A program made the position numbers and the translations under genes. Of a stretch of 64,000 bases of DNA, positions 48,746 through 57,593 are shown one piece after another. Positions within the stretch are counted from its first letter, which is position 1. Every line of letters begins with the position of its first letter. Origin of the DNA: JAJFJD01 sp965228975 (GTDB taxonomy: Bacteria > Pseudomonadota > Alphaproteobacteria > UBA8366); NCBI GenBank assembly GCA_965228975.1, contig OZ245851.1, forward strand, positions 682,001 through 746,000, written 5' to 3'. The notes under the pieces are model-generated. The model did not search any database. It had not been told where the DNA came from and saw only the letters and a program-made list of their open reading frames with translations.

Positions 48746-50971
48746 ATGAAAGAATGCAGTAAATCGATCGCGCGCCGCCAGTCGGACCCGAACTTCCTGA
48801 ACCGCTACTTCTCCGGCGACGGGATCGATATCGGCGGTGCCCCCGATCCGCTGTCGCTGTATCGCGAGCTATTTCCCCGCATGGGATCCGTTCGAATTTG
48901 GGACTTGGCGGACGGCGACGCCGAGTTGATGGACGGCGTCGGCGACGCGACGTTCGATTTCGTGCATTCAAGCCATTGTCTCGAACATCTCAACGACCCG
49001 GCGCGGGGTCTCGCGAACTGGTTCCGCATCGTCAAGCCCGGCGGGTATTTGGTCGTGACGGTTCCGGATGAGGACCTTTACGAGCAGGGCGTATTTCCCA
49101 GCAGCTTCAATTCCGACCACAAGTGGACCTTCACGATTTTTAAGCAGGATTCGTGGAGCGCACATTCCCGGAACCTTTTGGCCATGCTGTCGGCCTTGGG
49201 CCCGGCGGCGGATATCCAAAAGCTGGAACTGCTGTCGGCGAGCTTCCGCTATGAGCTGCCCCGGTTCGATCAAACGCTGACCCCGATCGCGGAAGCGGGG
49301 ATCGAATTCGTGATCCGCAAACGGCCGGAGGCGGAAATCGAGTATGGCGGCCGGCGGCCACCCGAGGGGGCGGTGTCCCGAGAGCAGTTCACCCAGCTCA
49401 CCGGGATCAAGCTTGCCCAAAAGACGGCGCCCGAGGTTTCGAACGAACAGGTGGAGGCCGCGAAAGAAATCTTCGAGGCGGCGATGGGCGCCCATCGCGC
49501 GGGCGCGCTGGACGTTGCGGAAACAAAATACCGTAGCGTCTTGGACCTGTCGCCGGACCACCCGGACGCGCTCCATCTACTCGGGACTCTTTTGTTTCAG
49601 CGCGGCGAAAACGGGGAGGCGAGGCCTTTGATTGAAAAGGCCATCGAGGTCAATCCCAATGCCGCCAGTTATCAAAACAGCTATGGCTTGGTCTTACGTG
49701 CATTGAATCAGTCGCCGGCAGCATGTCAGGCGTGGGCGCAAGCACTGAAGCTGGAGCCGGGATATCTCGATGCGCACAACAATCTCGGCATGACCCTTGC
49801 GGAGATGAAGCAATTCGAGAATGCGGAAACCGTGTTGCGTGTCGGCCTGGAAGAAAAACCGGATAGCGCGATGCTGCGCACGTCGCTGGGCCGGGCTTTG
49901 TTGCTCAAGGATGATGTCGACCGGGCCGTCACGGAATTTCAAAGCGTTCTTGAAACGGACCCAGCCCACGTGAGCGCGTTGAACAATTTAGGCGTTGCGC
50001 TGAACCTAATCGGCGACCGCGCCGGTGCGCGATCCGCCTACGAACGCGCGCTTGCCGCGGATCCAGACCATGTCGACGCGCATTTCAACTACAGTCATCT
50101 GCTTCTGACGGAGGGCGACTTCGAAAATGGATGGCGTCATTTTGAATGGCGTCTCCGTCGGCCCGACTACGGCCGCAAATTCGACGTTCCGCGGTGGGAA
50201 GGCGAACCGCTGGAGGGCCGCACCGTTCTGCTGTGGAGTGAGCAGGGCCTCGGCGACGCGGTCCAGTTCATCCGCTATGCACCGATGGTCGCCGCGCAAG
50301 GCGGAAAGGTGATCGTCGAATGCCGCAAACCCGTTATTCGCCTCTTCCAGCAGGTCGCCGATATATCGGGTGTTTTCGAGAACCGCGAGGCTAAGGGGTA
50401 CGACCTGCATGTCCCCATGATGAGTTTGCCGTCCGTTTTCAAAAGCGATCTGAGCAGCATTCCGGGGACGGTTCCATATGTGGCGGGACTCGACCCAATA
50501 TCCGTGCCCGCCTCCGAGGGCGCTTTGAAAGTTGGATTGGCATGGGCCGGTAACCCCGGGTATTCACGGGATAAACACCGGACGCGCGCGCTCGAAGAAT
50601 TCGCGCCGCTGGCAGGCGTGCCGAACGTCGAATTCTTCGGTCTACAGACCGGCCCGGCCGGCAAACAATCGCCGCCGCCGGGAATGGTCTTTACCGATCT
50701 CGTCGAAGACGTCCTGGATTTTTACGATACCGCACGCCTCATGCTGGACCTGGATCTGGTGATCTCGGTGGATACCGCCATGGCGCATCTCGCCGGGGCG
50801 TTGGGACTCCCCGTGTGGGTCTTGCTGTACAAGGCGTCGGATTGGCGGTGGCTGCTCGATCGGGACGATTCGCCATGGTATCCGACGATACGATTGTTCC
50901 GATGCGAGGACGATTGGCCGGCCGTGTTCGCGGATGTCGCGGCCGCCCTACGGCAATTCCGACCTGCCTAG
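48746..50971 (+). CDS. Methyltransferase-TPR-glycosyltransferase fusion
   Basis: The 741-residue protein has three parts. Residues 1-200 are a SAM methyltransferase domain (GIDIGGAPDPLSLY, DFVHSSHCLEHLNDP, IVKPGGYLVVTVPDE). Residues ~230-465 are tetratricopeptide repeats with regular LxxLG and A..A...A spacing. Residues ~480-741 resemble GT-B heptosyltransferase-like enzymes, with SEQGLGDAVQFIRYAPM and a late ISVDTAMAHLAGALGLPVWVL. TPR-GT fusions of this kind occur in magnetotactic and other alphaproteobacteria and may glycosylate flagellin or surface polymers; the added methyltransferase is less usual. It lacks a signal peptide, so it is cytoplasmic. The acceptor is unknown. The gene stands alone, 70 bp after the VOC gene. 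Confidence 0.83.
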   Translation: MKECSKSIARRQSDPNFLNRYFSGDGIDIGGAPDPLSLYRELFPRMGSVRIWDLADGDAELMDGVGDATFDFVHSSHCLEHLNDPARGLANWFRIVKPGGYLVVTVPDEDLYEQGVFPSSFNSDHKWTFTIFKQDSWSAHSRNLLAMLSALGPAADIQKLELLSASFRYELPRFDQTLTPIAEAGIEFVIRKRPEAEIEYGGRRPPEGAVSREQFTQLTGIKLAQKTAPEVSNEQVEAAKEIFEAAMGAHRAGALDVAETKYRSVLDLSPDHPDALHLLGTLLFQRGENGEARPLIEKAIEVNPNAASYQNSYGLVLRALNQSPAACQAWAQALKLEPGYLDAHNNLGMTLAEMKQFENAETVLRVGLEEKPDSAMLRTSLGRALLLKDDVDRAVTEFQSVLETDPAHVSALNNLGVALNLIGDRAGARSAYERALAADPDHVDAHFNYSHLLLTEGDFENGWRHFEWRLRRPDYGRKFDVPRWEGEPLEGRTVLLWSEQGLGDAVQFIRYAPMVAAQGGKVIVECRKPVIRLFQQVADISGVFENREAKGYDLHVPMMSLPSVFKSDLSSIPGTVPYVAGLDPISVPASEGALKVGLAWAGNPGYSRDKHRTRALEEFAPLAGVPNVEFFGLQTGPAGKQSPPPGMVFTDLVEDVLDFYDTARLMLDLDLVISVDTAMAHLAGALGLPVWVLLYKASDWRWLLDRDDSPWYPTIRLFRCEDDWPAVFADVAAALRQFRPA

Positions 50972-51051
50972 AAAATTGCCTTTTCTTTCACCCGGGCCCC
51001 GGCCTACGGTTGTGATGAGTTGAACCATCGCCACGCACGGGAGGGCAGATC

Positions 51052-52170
51052 ATGCTGGTCGGGGTGCCGAAGGAAATCAAGACACATGAATACCGCGTCG
51101 GGCTTGCGCCCGGCAGCGTACGCGAGATTGTGCACAACGGCCATGAGGTGATGGTCGAAACCCACGCGGGGGCGGGGATCGGCTACGACGACGATACCTA
51201 CCGCGCGGCGGGCGCGAGGGTCGTCGAATCCGCGGACGAGGTTTTCGCGGCGGCGGAAATGATCGTGAAAGTGAAAGAACCGCAACCCGAGGAATGTGCC
51301 AAGCTTCGGCAGGACCAGGTGCTCTTCACCTATCTGCATCTTGCTGCGGACCGGGAATTGACGGAGCAGCTGCTCGCCAGTGGTTGTGTCGGAATCGCCT
51401 ACGAGACCGTGACCGGCCAACATCGACGATTGCCCTTGCTCGCCCCGATGAGCGAGGTCGCCGGCCGGATGAGTATTCAAGTCGGTGCGCACTACCTTGA
51501 AAAGGAGAGCGGCGGCGCGGGTGTGTTGCTGGGCGGTGTGCCGGGTGTGGAAGCGGGCCGCGTCTGCGTCATCGGTGGCGGCGTATCCGGGATCAATGCG
51601 GCGCGGATGGCGATGGGGCTGGAGGCCAAGGTCACCGTGCTGGAACGCTCGCTCAGTCGGCTCGACGAGCTCGATATGCGGTTCGGCGGACAACTCAACA
51701 CGGTCTATTCGACTGTCGATGCGATCGAGCAGCTCGTCTGCACCGCCGATTTGGTGGTTGGGGCGGTTCTGGTGCCGGGCGGTGCAGCGCCGAAGCTCGT
51801 GACGGAAGAGATGGTGCGTAAAATGCAGCCTGGAGCGGTCATGGTGGATATCGCGATCGACCAGGGCGGCTGTTTCGAGACCTCGCGGCCGACCACCCAT
51901 GCCGACCCGGTCTACAAGGTGCATGACGTCGTCCACTACTGCGTCACGAATATGCCGGGTGCCGTCGCCCGCACGTCGACACAGGCGCTGAACAACGCGA
52001 CCTTGCCGTACGTCCTACGGTTGGCGAATGACGGGTATCGTCAAGCGCTGGCCGATGATCCGAATTTCTTGGAAGGGCTCAACATTCACGAGGGCAAGGT
52101 TACCTACGAAGCTGTCGCGCAGGATTTGGGTCTGGATTATACGACCGCGGAAGAAGCCTTGAAGCTGTGA
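51052..52170 (+). CDS. ald: Alanine dehydrogenase
   Basis: The 372-residue NAD-dependent enzyme interconverts L-alanine with pyruvate and ammonia. Catalytic residues sit in the expected places: Lys75 (VKVKEP), His96 (TYLHLA) and Asp270 (DIAIDQGG). The N-terminus MLVGVPKEIKTHEYRVGLAP is the family signature, and VCVIGGGVSGINAARMAMGLEA is the NAD-binding loop. GGGAGGG lies just upstream of the ATG. The protein has a normal length. It runs convergently with the PilZ gene and overlaps its 3' end by 34 bp. Confidence 0.95.
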   Translation: MLVGVPKEIKTHEYRVGLAPGSVREIVHNGHEVMVETHAGAGIGYDDDTYRAAGARVVESADEVFAAAEMIVKVKEPQPEECAKLRQDQVLFTYLHLAADRELTEQLLASGCVGIAYETVTGQHRRLPLLAPMSEVAGRMSIQVGAHYLEKESGGAGVLLGGVPGVEAGRVCVIGGGVSGINAARMAMGLEAKVTVLERSLSRLDELDMRFGGQLNTVYSTVDAIEQLVCTADLVVGAVLVPGGAAPKLVTEEMVRKMQPGAVMVDIAIDQGGCFETSRPTTHADPVYKVHDVVHYCVTNMPGAVARTSTQALNNATLPYVLRLANDGYRQALADDPNFLEGLNIHEGKVTYEAVAQDLGLDYTTAEEALKL

Positions 52171-52502
52171 CGCTTGCGTCGGCTGTGGCCGGTCTGAAGG
52201 TCCTCCAGTTGGCGGAAAGCTTTGGCCGACATTCCGTTGAATTGCAGGCCGAATTCGTCGTTGGCGCTGGCCCGGACGATCGTTGCGCTCAGGGACAGCG
52301 TACCGCCAGTGGGAATGTCTATCTCGACGAGAACGTCGTCCTCGATTTCCAAATCGGCGTCGAATGCGATGATCGCCATGCCGCCGAAGCTGATGTCCTT
52401 CACCGTCACCGCGTCGCCGTCGACACGGGCGTTCAGGTCAACCGCCAAGCGCCGGTCCTTGCGCTTGTTGATCAGGGTATAGCCGCGAAGTTTATACTCC
52501 AC
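52137..52502 (-). CDS. PilZ-domain protein (c-di-GMP binding)
   Basis: This 121-residue single PilZ domain has the two c-di-GMP motifs: Arg14-x3-Arg18 in NKRKDRRLAVDL and Asp36-x-Ser38-x2-Gly41 in KDISFGGM. Both are complete, so c-di-GMP binding is likely. Such small proteins act as adaptors in motility, exopolysaccharide or virulence control; the partner is unknown. It starts at GTG 52502 and ends 34 bp inside the end of ald on the opposite strand. Confidence 0.87.
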   Translation of the reverse strand: MEYKLRGYTLINKRKDRRLAVDLNARVDGDAVTVKDISFGGMAIIAFDADLEIEDDVLVEIDIPTGGTLSLSATIVRASANDEFGLQFNGMSAKAFRQLEDLQTGHSRRKRHSFKASSAVV

Positions 52503-52660
52503 TGTTATCGCCTTTTCGCACCATCTATATTGCCCAAATTCGTGAACCTGGCAGATTGTTCGTGGGCAATGCCGTTAACCCTAACATCGTACCCATCCGG
52601 GCCGATTCACGCTGTGATGGCCGTCGCACCTAAGGGAAAATATTTGGACTTTGGCTCGTA

Positions 52661-53698
52661 ATGAGTGTGGTGGCGGAAACTCCTGCAATGCGTGGGTTTG
52701 GGCTGCCGCCGGAATGGGCGCCGCATGACCGGTGCTGGATGGCCTGGCCCTGCCGGGCGACCCTCTGGGGCGACGGCCTGAGCGCCGCCGGGGAGGCCTT
52801 TGCAGGGGTCGCGAGCGCGATCGCCCGGTTCGAGCCGGTGACGATGGTTGCGCCGCCCGATCGGGCCGCGGATGCCCGCGCGCGCTGCGGTCCGAACGTG
52901 ACCGTCGAGGTGATGCCGCTGGACGATTCCTGGATGCGGGATATCGGGCCGACATTCATGTGCAATGGCGAGGGAGGCATCGCGGGCATTGCCTGGCGGT
53001 TCAACGCCTGGGGCGAAAAATACCCAACCTATGCCGAAGACGCCGCGCTCGCGGGCCGTTTGCTCGATCACCTGAATATTGAGCGCTACGACGCGCCTTG
53101 CGTGTTGGAAGGGGGCGCATTCCACGGCGACGGCGAGGGAACGCTTATCGTCACGGAGAGCGTTCTATTAAACCCTAATCGAGGCGGGCCGGCCTCGCGC
53201 TCCGAGATGGAGGCGGTCTTGGCGGATTGGCTCGGCATCCAAAAAGTCGTTTGGCTGCCGGCGGGGCTGGCGGAGGATGAAACGGACGGTCACGTCGACA
53301 ACGTTGCTTGCTTCACCGGACCGGGTGCGGTGTTGGCGTTGGTTGCGCCGTCGTCCGACGATCCGAATTACGATGTCCTGCAGCGGAATATGGCAGTACT
53401 GGAGTCCGAGACCGACGCATCGGGTCGGCGTTTGACGGTAACGGCGATCGAACAGCCGACGTTGCGCGCCGACACGGGCCGACCGCTTGCGGCGTCCTAC
53501 ATCAATTTCTACGTGGCCAACGGAGGGATCGTTATGCCGAGATTCTCGATTGATCACGACGACGCGGCGGCCGCCACTGTGCAGGCGGCTTTTCCGGGAC
53601 GTACCCTGGTGCAAGTCGATGCGCGCGCCATCGTGCGGGGCGGCGGCGGAATCCACTGCATCACGCAACAGCAGCCGGCGGCCACATGCGCAACGTAA
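52661..53698 (+). CDS. aguA: Agmatine deiminase
   Basis: The 345-residue enzyme converts agmatine to N-carbamoylputrescine. The guanidino-group catalytic residues are in place: Asp94 in DDSWMRDIGPTF, His211 in ETDGHVDN and nucleophilic Cys333 in GGGGIHCITQQQP. CVLEGGAFHGDGEGT holds another substrate-site Glu. The next gene, overlapping by 13 bp, encodes the enzyme that acts on its product, so the pair runs agmatine to putrescine. The usual arginine decarboxylase is not in the window. Confidence 0.95.
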   Translation: MSVVAETPAMRGFGLPPEWAPHDRCWMAWPCRATLWGDGLSAAGEAFAGVASAIARFEPVTMVAPPDRAADARARCGPNVTVEVMPLDDSWMRDIGPTFMCNGEGGIAGIAWRFNAWGEKYPTYAEDAALAGRLLDHLNIERYDAPCVLEGGAFHGDGEGTLIVTESVLLNPNRGGPASRSEMEAVLADWLGIQKVVWLPAGLAEDETDGHVDNVACFTGPGAVLALVAPSSDDPNYDVLQRNMAVLESETDASGRRLTVTAIEQPTLRADTGRPLAASYINFYVANGGIVMPRFSIDHDDAAAATVQAAFPGRTLVQVDARAIVRGGGGIHCITQQQPAATCAT

Positions 53699-54558
53699 CG
53701 CTCGCGGCCACACAGATGGCCTGTGGCTGGGACCGGGACGCCAATCTTGCGGCCGCCCAGGAAATGGTGCGCCGCGCCGCGGGGCAGGGCGCGAATGTCG
53801 TTCTTCTACAGGAATTGTTCGAGACGCCGTATTTCTGCCCGGACCGGAAAAAGGAGCATTTCGACCTCGCCCGGCCGTTCGACGGCAATCCCATGATCGC
53901 CGCCATGTCCCGGCTGGCGGCGGAATTGCAAGTCGTTCTGCCGGTCAGTTTCTTCGAGCGGGCAGGGGACGCATTTTTCAATACGCTTGCGGTCATCGAC
54001 GCGGACGGTACGGTCTTGGGTACCTACCGGAAGAGTCATATCCCCGAAGGCCCGGGTTATGAGGAAAAATTCTACTTCACACCGGGCGACACGGGATTTC
54101 GGGTTTGGCAAACGAGTTTCGGGGCCGTAGGGGCAGCGATTTGCTGGGATCAATGGTTTCCCGAATGCGCCCGTGCGATGGTTTTGGCGGGGGCCGAGCT
54201 GCTGGTCTATCCGTCGGCGATCGGCAACGAGCCGCAAGATCCGACCATACAGTCGCGCGGCCACTGGCAAAGGGTCATGCAAGGGCATGCCGCCGCCAAT
54301 ATGGTGCCGGTTGTCGCGTCGAATCGTATCGGGACGGAAGTACATGACGCTGCGACGATGACGTTCTACGGATCGTCTTTCGTCGCGGGGCCGCAAGGCG
54401 ACCTCATTGCCGAGGCGTCCCGCGATCAAGTGGAATTCGTTACGGCAACGGTCGATCTCGATGAGATCGAGACGCAGCGGCGGTCCTGGGGATTGTTCCG
54501 CGATCGTCGGCCGGATCTGTACGGTGCGCTGGTCGAGCCGATTGATAGGCCGAAGTGA
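53686..54558 (+). CDS. aguB: N-carbamoylputrescine amidase
   Basis: The 290-residue nitrilase-superfamily enzyme hydrolyses N-carbamoylputrescine to putrescine, CO2 and ammonia. The Glu-Lys-Cys triad is visible: Glu43 in LLQELFETPYF, Lys116 in YRKSHIPEGPGY, and Cys153 in AICWDQWFPE. QDPTIQSRGHWQRVMQGHAAAN is also family-typical. Its ATG lies inside the 3' end of aguA (13-bp overlap), so the two are translationally coupled. Confidence 0.95.
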   Translation: MRNVTLAATQMACGWDRDANLAAAQEMVRRAAGQGANVVLLQELFETPYFCPDRKKEHFDLARPFDGNPMIAAMSRLAAELQVVLPVSFFERAGDAFFNTLAVIDADGTVLGTYRKSHIPEGPGYEEKFYFTPGDTGFRVWQTSFGAVGAAICWDQWFPECARAMVLAGAELLVYPSAIGNEPQDPTIQSRGHWQRVMQGHAAANMVPVVASNRIGTEVHDAATMTFYGSSFVAGPQGDLIAEASRDQVEFVTATVDLDEIETQRRSWGLFRDRRPDLYGALVEPIDRPK

Positions 54559-54564
54559 ATCGGG

Positions 54565-55158
54565 CTATTCCGCCGCGCGCGGCGTTTCCGCGTCGCTCCA
54601 TTCTTCGACATAGTCGGCGGCATCCGGCCGGCGCTTCGGTCGCGGTTCGGATTCCGGCGTGCCGAAATACAGGAAGCCGATTATCTCGTCCTTGGCCTTC
54701 AGGCCGAGCGCTTCCTTGACCAACGGGTCGTGCGCGTTGGCGCCGGTCAGCATGATGCCCGCATAGCCCATCGCATGGGCCGCATTCATCATGTTCTGTG
54801 CCGCCGCGCCACAGGTCACGATTTGTTCGACCACCGGCACTTTCGGGTGATCTTCGACGACCTCGGCGCAGACCGTAACGATCAAGGGCGACCGAAGCGG
54901 GCGGTTCAGTTCTTTCTGACGAGCTTCGGCATCGGCCAGCGGATCGCGGCGGCAGAGCGCCGCGGCGAAGACCTCGCCCAACCGTTTGCGGGCATCACCG
55001 CGGATGATGATGAAACGCCACGGCCGCAACGAGGCGTGGTCCGGCGCTCGCATCGCGGTGTCCAGGATCGTCCGCAAATCCTCGCCGTCCGGTGCGGGGT
55101 CTCCCAGCAATCGGGCGGGCACGGAATTGCGGGTGAGAATGGCGTCGAGAGCTTTCAT
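54565..55158 (-). CDS. YdjA-like nitroreductase family protein
   Basis: The 197-residue FMN-binding protein has APDHASLRPWRFIIIRGDARKRLG and CGAAAQNMMNAAHAMGYAGIMLTG, FLYFGTPESEP, matching the small YdjA/Nfn-type nitroreductases. These use NAD(P)H to reduce quinones, nitro compounds or enones. The end is 7 bp from the convergent aguB. Its role in this cell is unknown. Confidence 0.87.
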   Translation of the reverse strand: MKALDAILTRNSVPARLLGDPAPDGEDLRTILDTAMRAPDHASLRPWRFIIIRGDARKRLGEVFAAALCRRDPLADAEARQKELNRPLRSPLIVTVCAEVVEDHPKVPVVEQIVTCGAAAQNMMNAAHAMGYAGIMLTGANAHDPLVKEALGLKAKDEIIGFLYFGTPESEPRPKRRPDAADYVEEWSDAETPRAAE

Positions 55159-55215
55159 CGGTGTGTTCTTCGCTGTCCTAATGGCAGTTGCGACTCATTA
55201 TTACAGGAAATCGGA

Positions 55216-55908
55216 TTACAGGAAACGGTAGGGTGGGGCGACGACCTCGATTCGCCCGCGTCCGTCGAAAATGCCGATCAGCAGGAAACCGGCGATAAAG
55301 CCGCCGAGATGCGCTTCCCAGGCTATCCCACCATAAGCTTCGGAGAGGAAGATCGGGAAAACCCCGAATCCGATGTTGAGGGCCAGCCAGATCAACACGA
55401 AAGAAATCACGGTCGACCGCCGCCAAAAAGGCAGGGCGCTGCCGCTGCGTGGAGGCCAAATGCTGACCCGGGCCGCGGCGCCGACCATGCCGGAGATGGC
55501 GCCGGATGCGCCGAGCAGAAGTGCGACCTGCGGTGGATAGAGCCAAGTCCAAAATAAAGCCGCGGCGAGACCGCAGAGAAGATAGAGCAGCAGGAACTGT
55601 ATTGCCCCCATTCTGCGTCCGACTGCGGAGCCGAAGGCCAGAAGAAACGCCATATTGAGGACCAGGTGCATCCAATCCGCATGCAGGAACATATGTCCCA
55701 CCGCCATGACGAGCAGCCCGTCCAAGCCGATCCCGCTCGCGCCATCGAGGCCGAACCGGGCCGGCATGAAGCCGAAAACCTCGAGAATTGTATGGTCGAC
55801 TTTTTCGGGGGCGAACACGCGGACCAGATGCGCTACGACCGTGATGGACGCCAGCCATCGAACGGCCGCGGGGGCATTTAGAACCGGCGCATTGTCCTGG
55901 GGGGCCAA
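55216..55908 (-). CDS. Rhomboid-family intramembrane serine protease
   Basis: The 230-residue membrane protein has about six hydrophobic segments. The catalytic pair is present: Ser135 in LLGASGAISG and His200 in WEAHLGGF, with the conserved helix HMFLHADWMHLVLNM (72-86). It cleaves transmembrane segments of other membrane proteins. A TTG start at 55908 was used for lack of a better ATG; the region around it has no clear Shine-Dalgarno. The ~60 bp to the nitroreductase start are empty. Confidence 0.9.
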   Translation of the reverse strand: MAPQDNAPVLNAPAAVRWLASITVVAHLVRVFAPEKVDHTILEVFGFMPARFGLDGASGIGLDGLLVMAVGHMFLHADWMHLVLNMAFLLAFGSAVGRRMGAIQFLLLYLLCGLAAALFWTWLYPPQVALLLGASGAISGMVGAAARVSIWPPRSGSALPFWRRSTVISFVLIWLALNIGFGVFPIFLSEAYGGIAWEAHLGGFIAGFLLIGIFDGRGRIEVVAPPYRFL

Positions 55909-56075
55909 TTATCCGTACCCGATAGCGAAGCCAGCTAGCTATGTAGGCTGTGCAGCGGCGTTCGGCAAGCCACTTGAAGGGGTAGTTGGGAATTCTTTCC
56001 GCTTTTCAGCGGACTATTTTTCCGTTGCCGCTGCCGCATGCGATTGCCAGAATCGGCAGAAATACGGAGATTTCG

Positions 56076-57593
56076 ATGAATTTGGCAGCGTGGCTCACCC
56101 GGGCCGGCACTTACATGGGCGATCAGGCGGCGCTTGGGTTGGGCGACACGGTAGTAGCCAGTTATCGTGATTTGGCGGGCAGAACGGCCCGTCTCGCCGG
56201 TGCCATGCGGGCCAAACTGGGCTTACGTCCTGGCGATCGTGTGGCGCTGACGATGACCAACGCCCCGGAATATGTGGAAATCCTATTCGCGGCCTGGCAC
56301 GCGGGTGTGGCGGCCGTGCCGGTAAACGCGAAGCTGCATCCCAATGAGTTCGCCTACATCCTCGGTGACAGCGGCGCCCGGGCCGTCTTTATGTCTTCGG
56401 ATCTTGCCGGGACCGTTTCCGCTCTGCCGGTGGAGACGCTCGATCATCGGATCGAGGTCGGATCGACCGCGTATGACGCTTTGTTCGCTGCGGATGCGAT
56501 CGACATTGCCGAGGTCGCCCCCGACGACGTGGCGTGGCTCTTCTATACCAGCGGCACCACCGGGCAGCCCAAAGGCGCGATGTTGACCCATCGGGTGCTG
56601 ACCGCGATGACGCTGAACTATTTCGCCGATATCGACAGCGTGGCGCCGGGCGACTGTATCCTTCACGCGGCGCCGATGAGTCATGGTTCCGGGCTCTATC
56701 TGTTGCCGCATATCGTCCGGGGGGCATGCAACGTGGTGCCGGAAAGCCGGCATTTCGATCCGGCCGAGATGTATGGCCTGATGTCGCACTGGCCGGGCAT
56801 GGCTTTTTTTGCCGCGCCGACCATGGTGAAGCGGCTGGTCGATTACGGCGGCGACGTCGATACGTCGCCCCTGAAAACGATCATCTACGGTGGCGGGCCG
56901 ATGTATGTCGCCGATGCCAAGGCGGCGCTGGATCGGTTCGGACCGAAGCTCGTGCAAATCTACGGGCAGGGCGAGAGCCCGATGACGATCACTTTTGTCT
57001 CGCGGGAAGTGATTGCCGACCGGTCGCATCCGCGCTGGGAGGAACGCCTCGGGTCCGTCGGCGTCGCGCAAAGCGTCGTCCAGGTCCGGGTGGCGGACGG
57101 CGATGACGTGACGCTGCCGCCCGGCGAGACCGGTGAAATTTTGGTGCGTGGCGACTCGGTGATGACGGGCTATTGGAATAATCCGGCGGCCACCGAAACG
57201 ACGCTGGCCGGGGGATGGTTGCACACGGGCGATATGGGCGTTATGGACACCGACGGCTTCCTGACCTTGAAAGACCGGTCCAAGGACATGATCATCAGCG
57301 GCGGCAGCAACATCTACCCTCGCGAGGTCGAAGAAGCCCTGCTGCGTCACCCCGACGTTGCGGAAGTGTCGGTGATCGGCCGGCCCGACCCGGAATGGGG
57401 CGAGGTCGTCGTCGCCTATGTCGTGCCGTCCGATAACGAACCGGACATCACGGAACTCGACCGATACTGCCTGGACACGATCGCCCGGTTCAAACGGCCG
57501 AAAGACTACCGGATCGTCGACGGCTTGCCGAAAAACAACTACGGCAAGGTCCTGAAGACGGAATTGCGCGAACGGGACGCGGCCGACGGTTAG
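56076..57593 (+). CDS. AMP-forming acyl-CoA synthetase
   Basis: The 505-residue ANL-family ligase has FYTSGTTGQPKGAMLTHR, IYGQGESPMTITF, GWLHTGDMGVMDTDG, DRSKDMIISGGSNIYP and a C-terminal catalytic lysine in NYGKVLKTELRE. ATG 56076 has CGGAGA about 8 nt upstream; the longer frame is not coding-like. It activates a fatty, aromatic or other carboxylic acid. It is distinct from the ligase at 30348-32000, with the same fold and different detail. The 3' end overlaps the convergent AstE-like gene by 4 bp. Confidence 0.9.
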   Translation: MNLAAWLTRAGTYMGDQAALGLGDTVVASYRDLAGRTARLAGAMRAKLGLRPGDRVALTMTNAPEYVEILFAAWHAGVAAVPVNAKLHPNEFAYILGDSGARAVFMSSDLAGTVSALPVETLDHRIEVGSTAYDALFAADAIDIAEVAPDDVAWLFYTSGTTGQPKGAMLTHRVLTAMTLNYFADIDSVAPGDCILHAAPMSHGSGLYLLPHIVRGACNVVPESRHFDPAEMYGLMSHWPGMAFFAAPTMVKRLVDYGGDVDTSPLKTIIYGGGPMYVADAKAALDRFGPKLVQIYGQGESPMTITFVSREVIADRSHPRWEERLGSVGVAQSVVQVRVADGDDVTLPPGETGEILVRGDSVMTGYWNNPAATETTLAGGWLHTGDMGVMDTDGFLTLKDRSKDMIISGGSNIYPREVEEALLRHPDVAEVSVIGRPDPEWGEVVVAYVVPSDNEPDITELDRYCLDTIARFKRPKDYRIVDGLPKNNYGKVLKTELRERDAADG

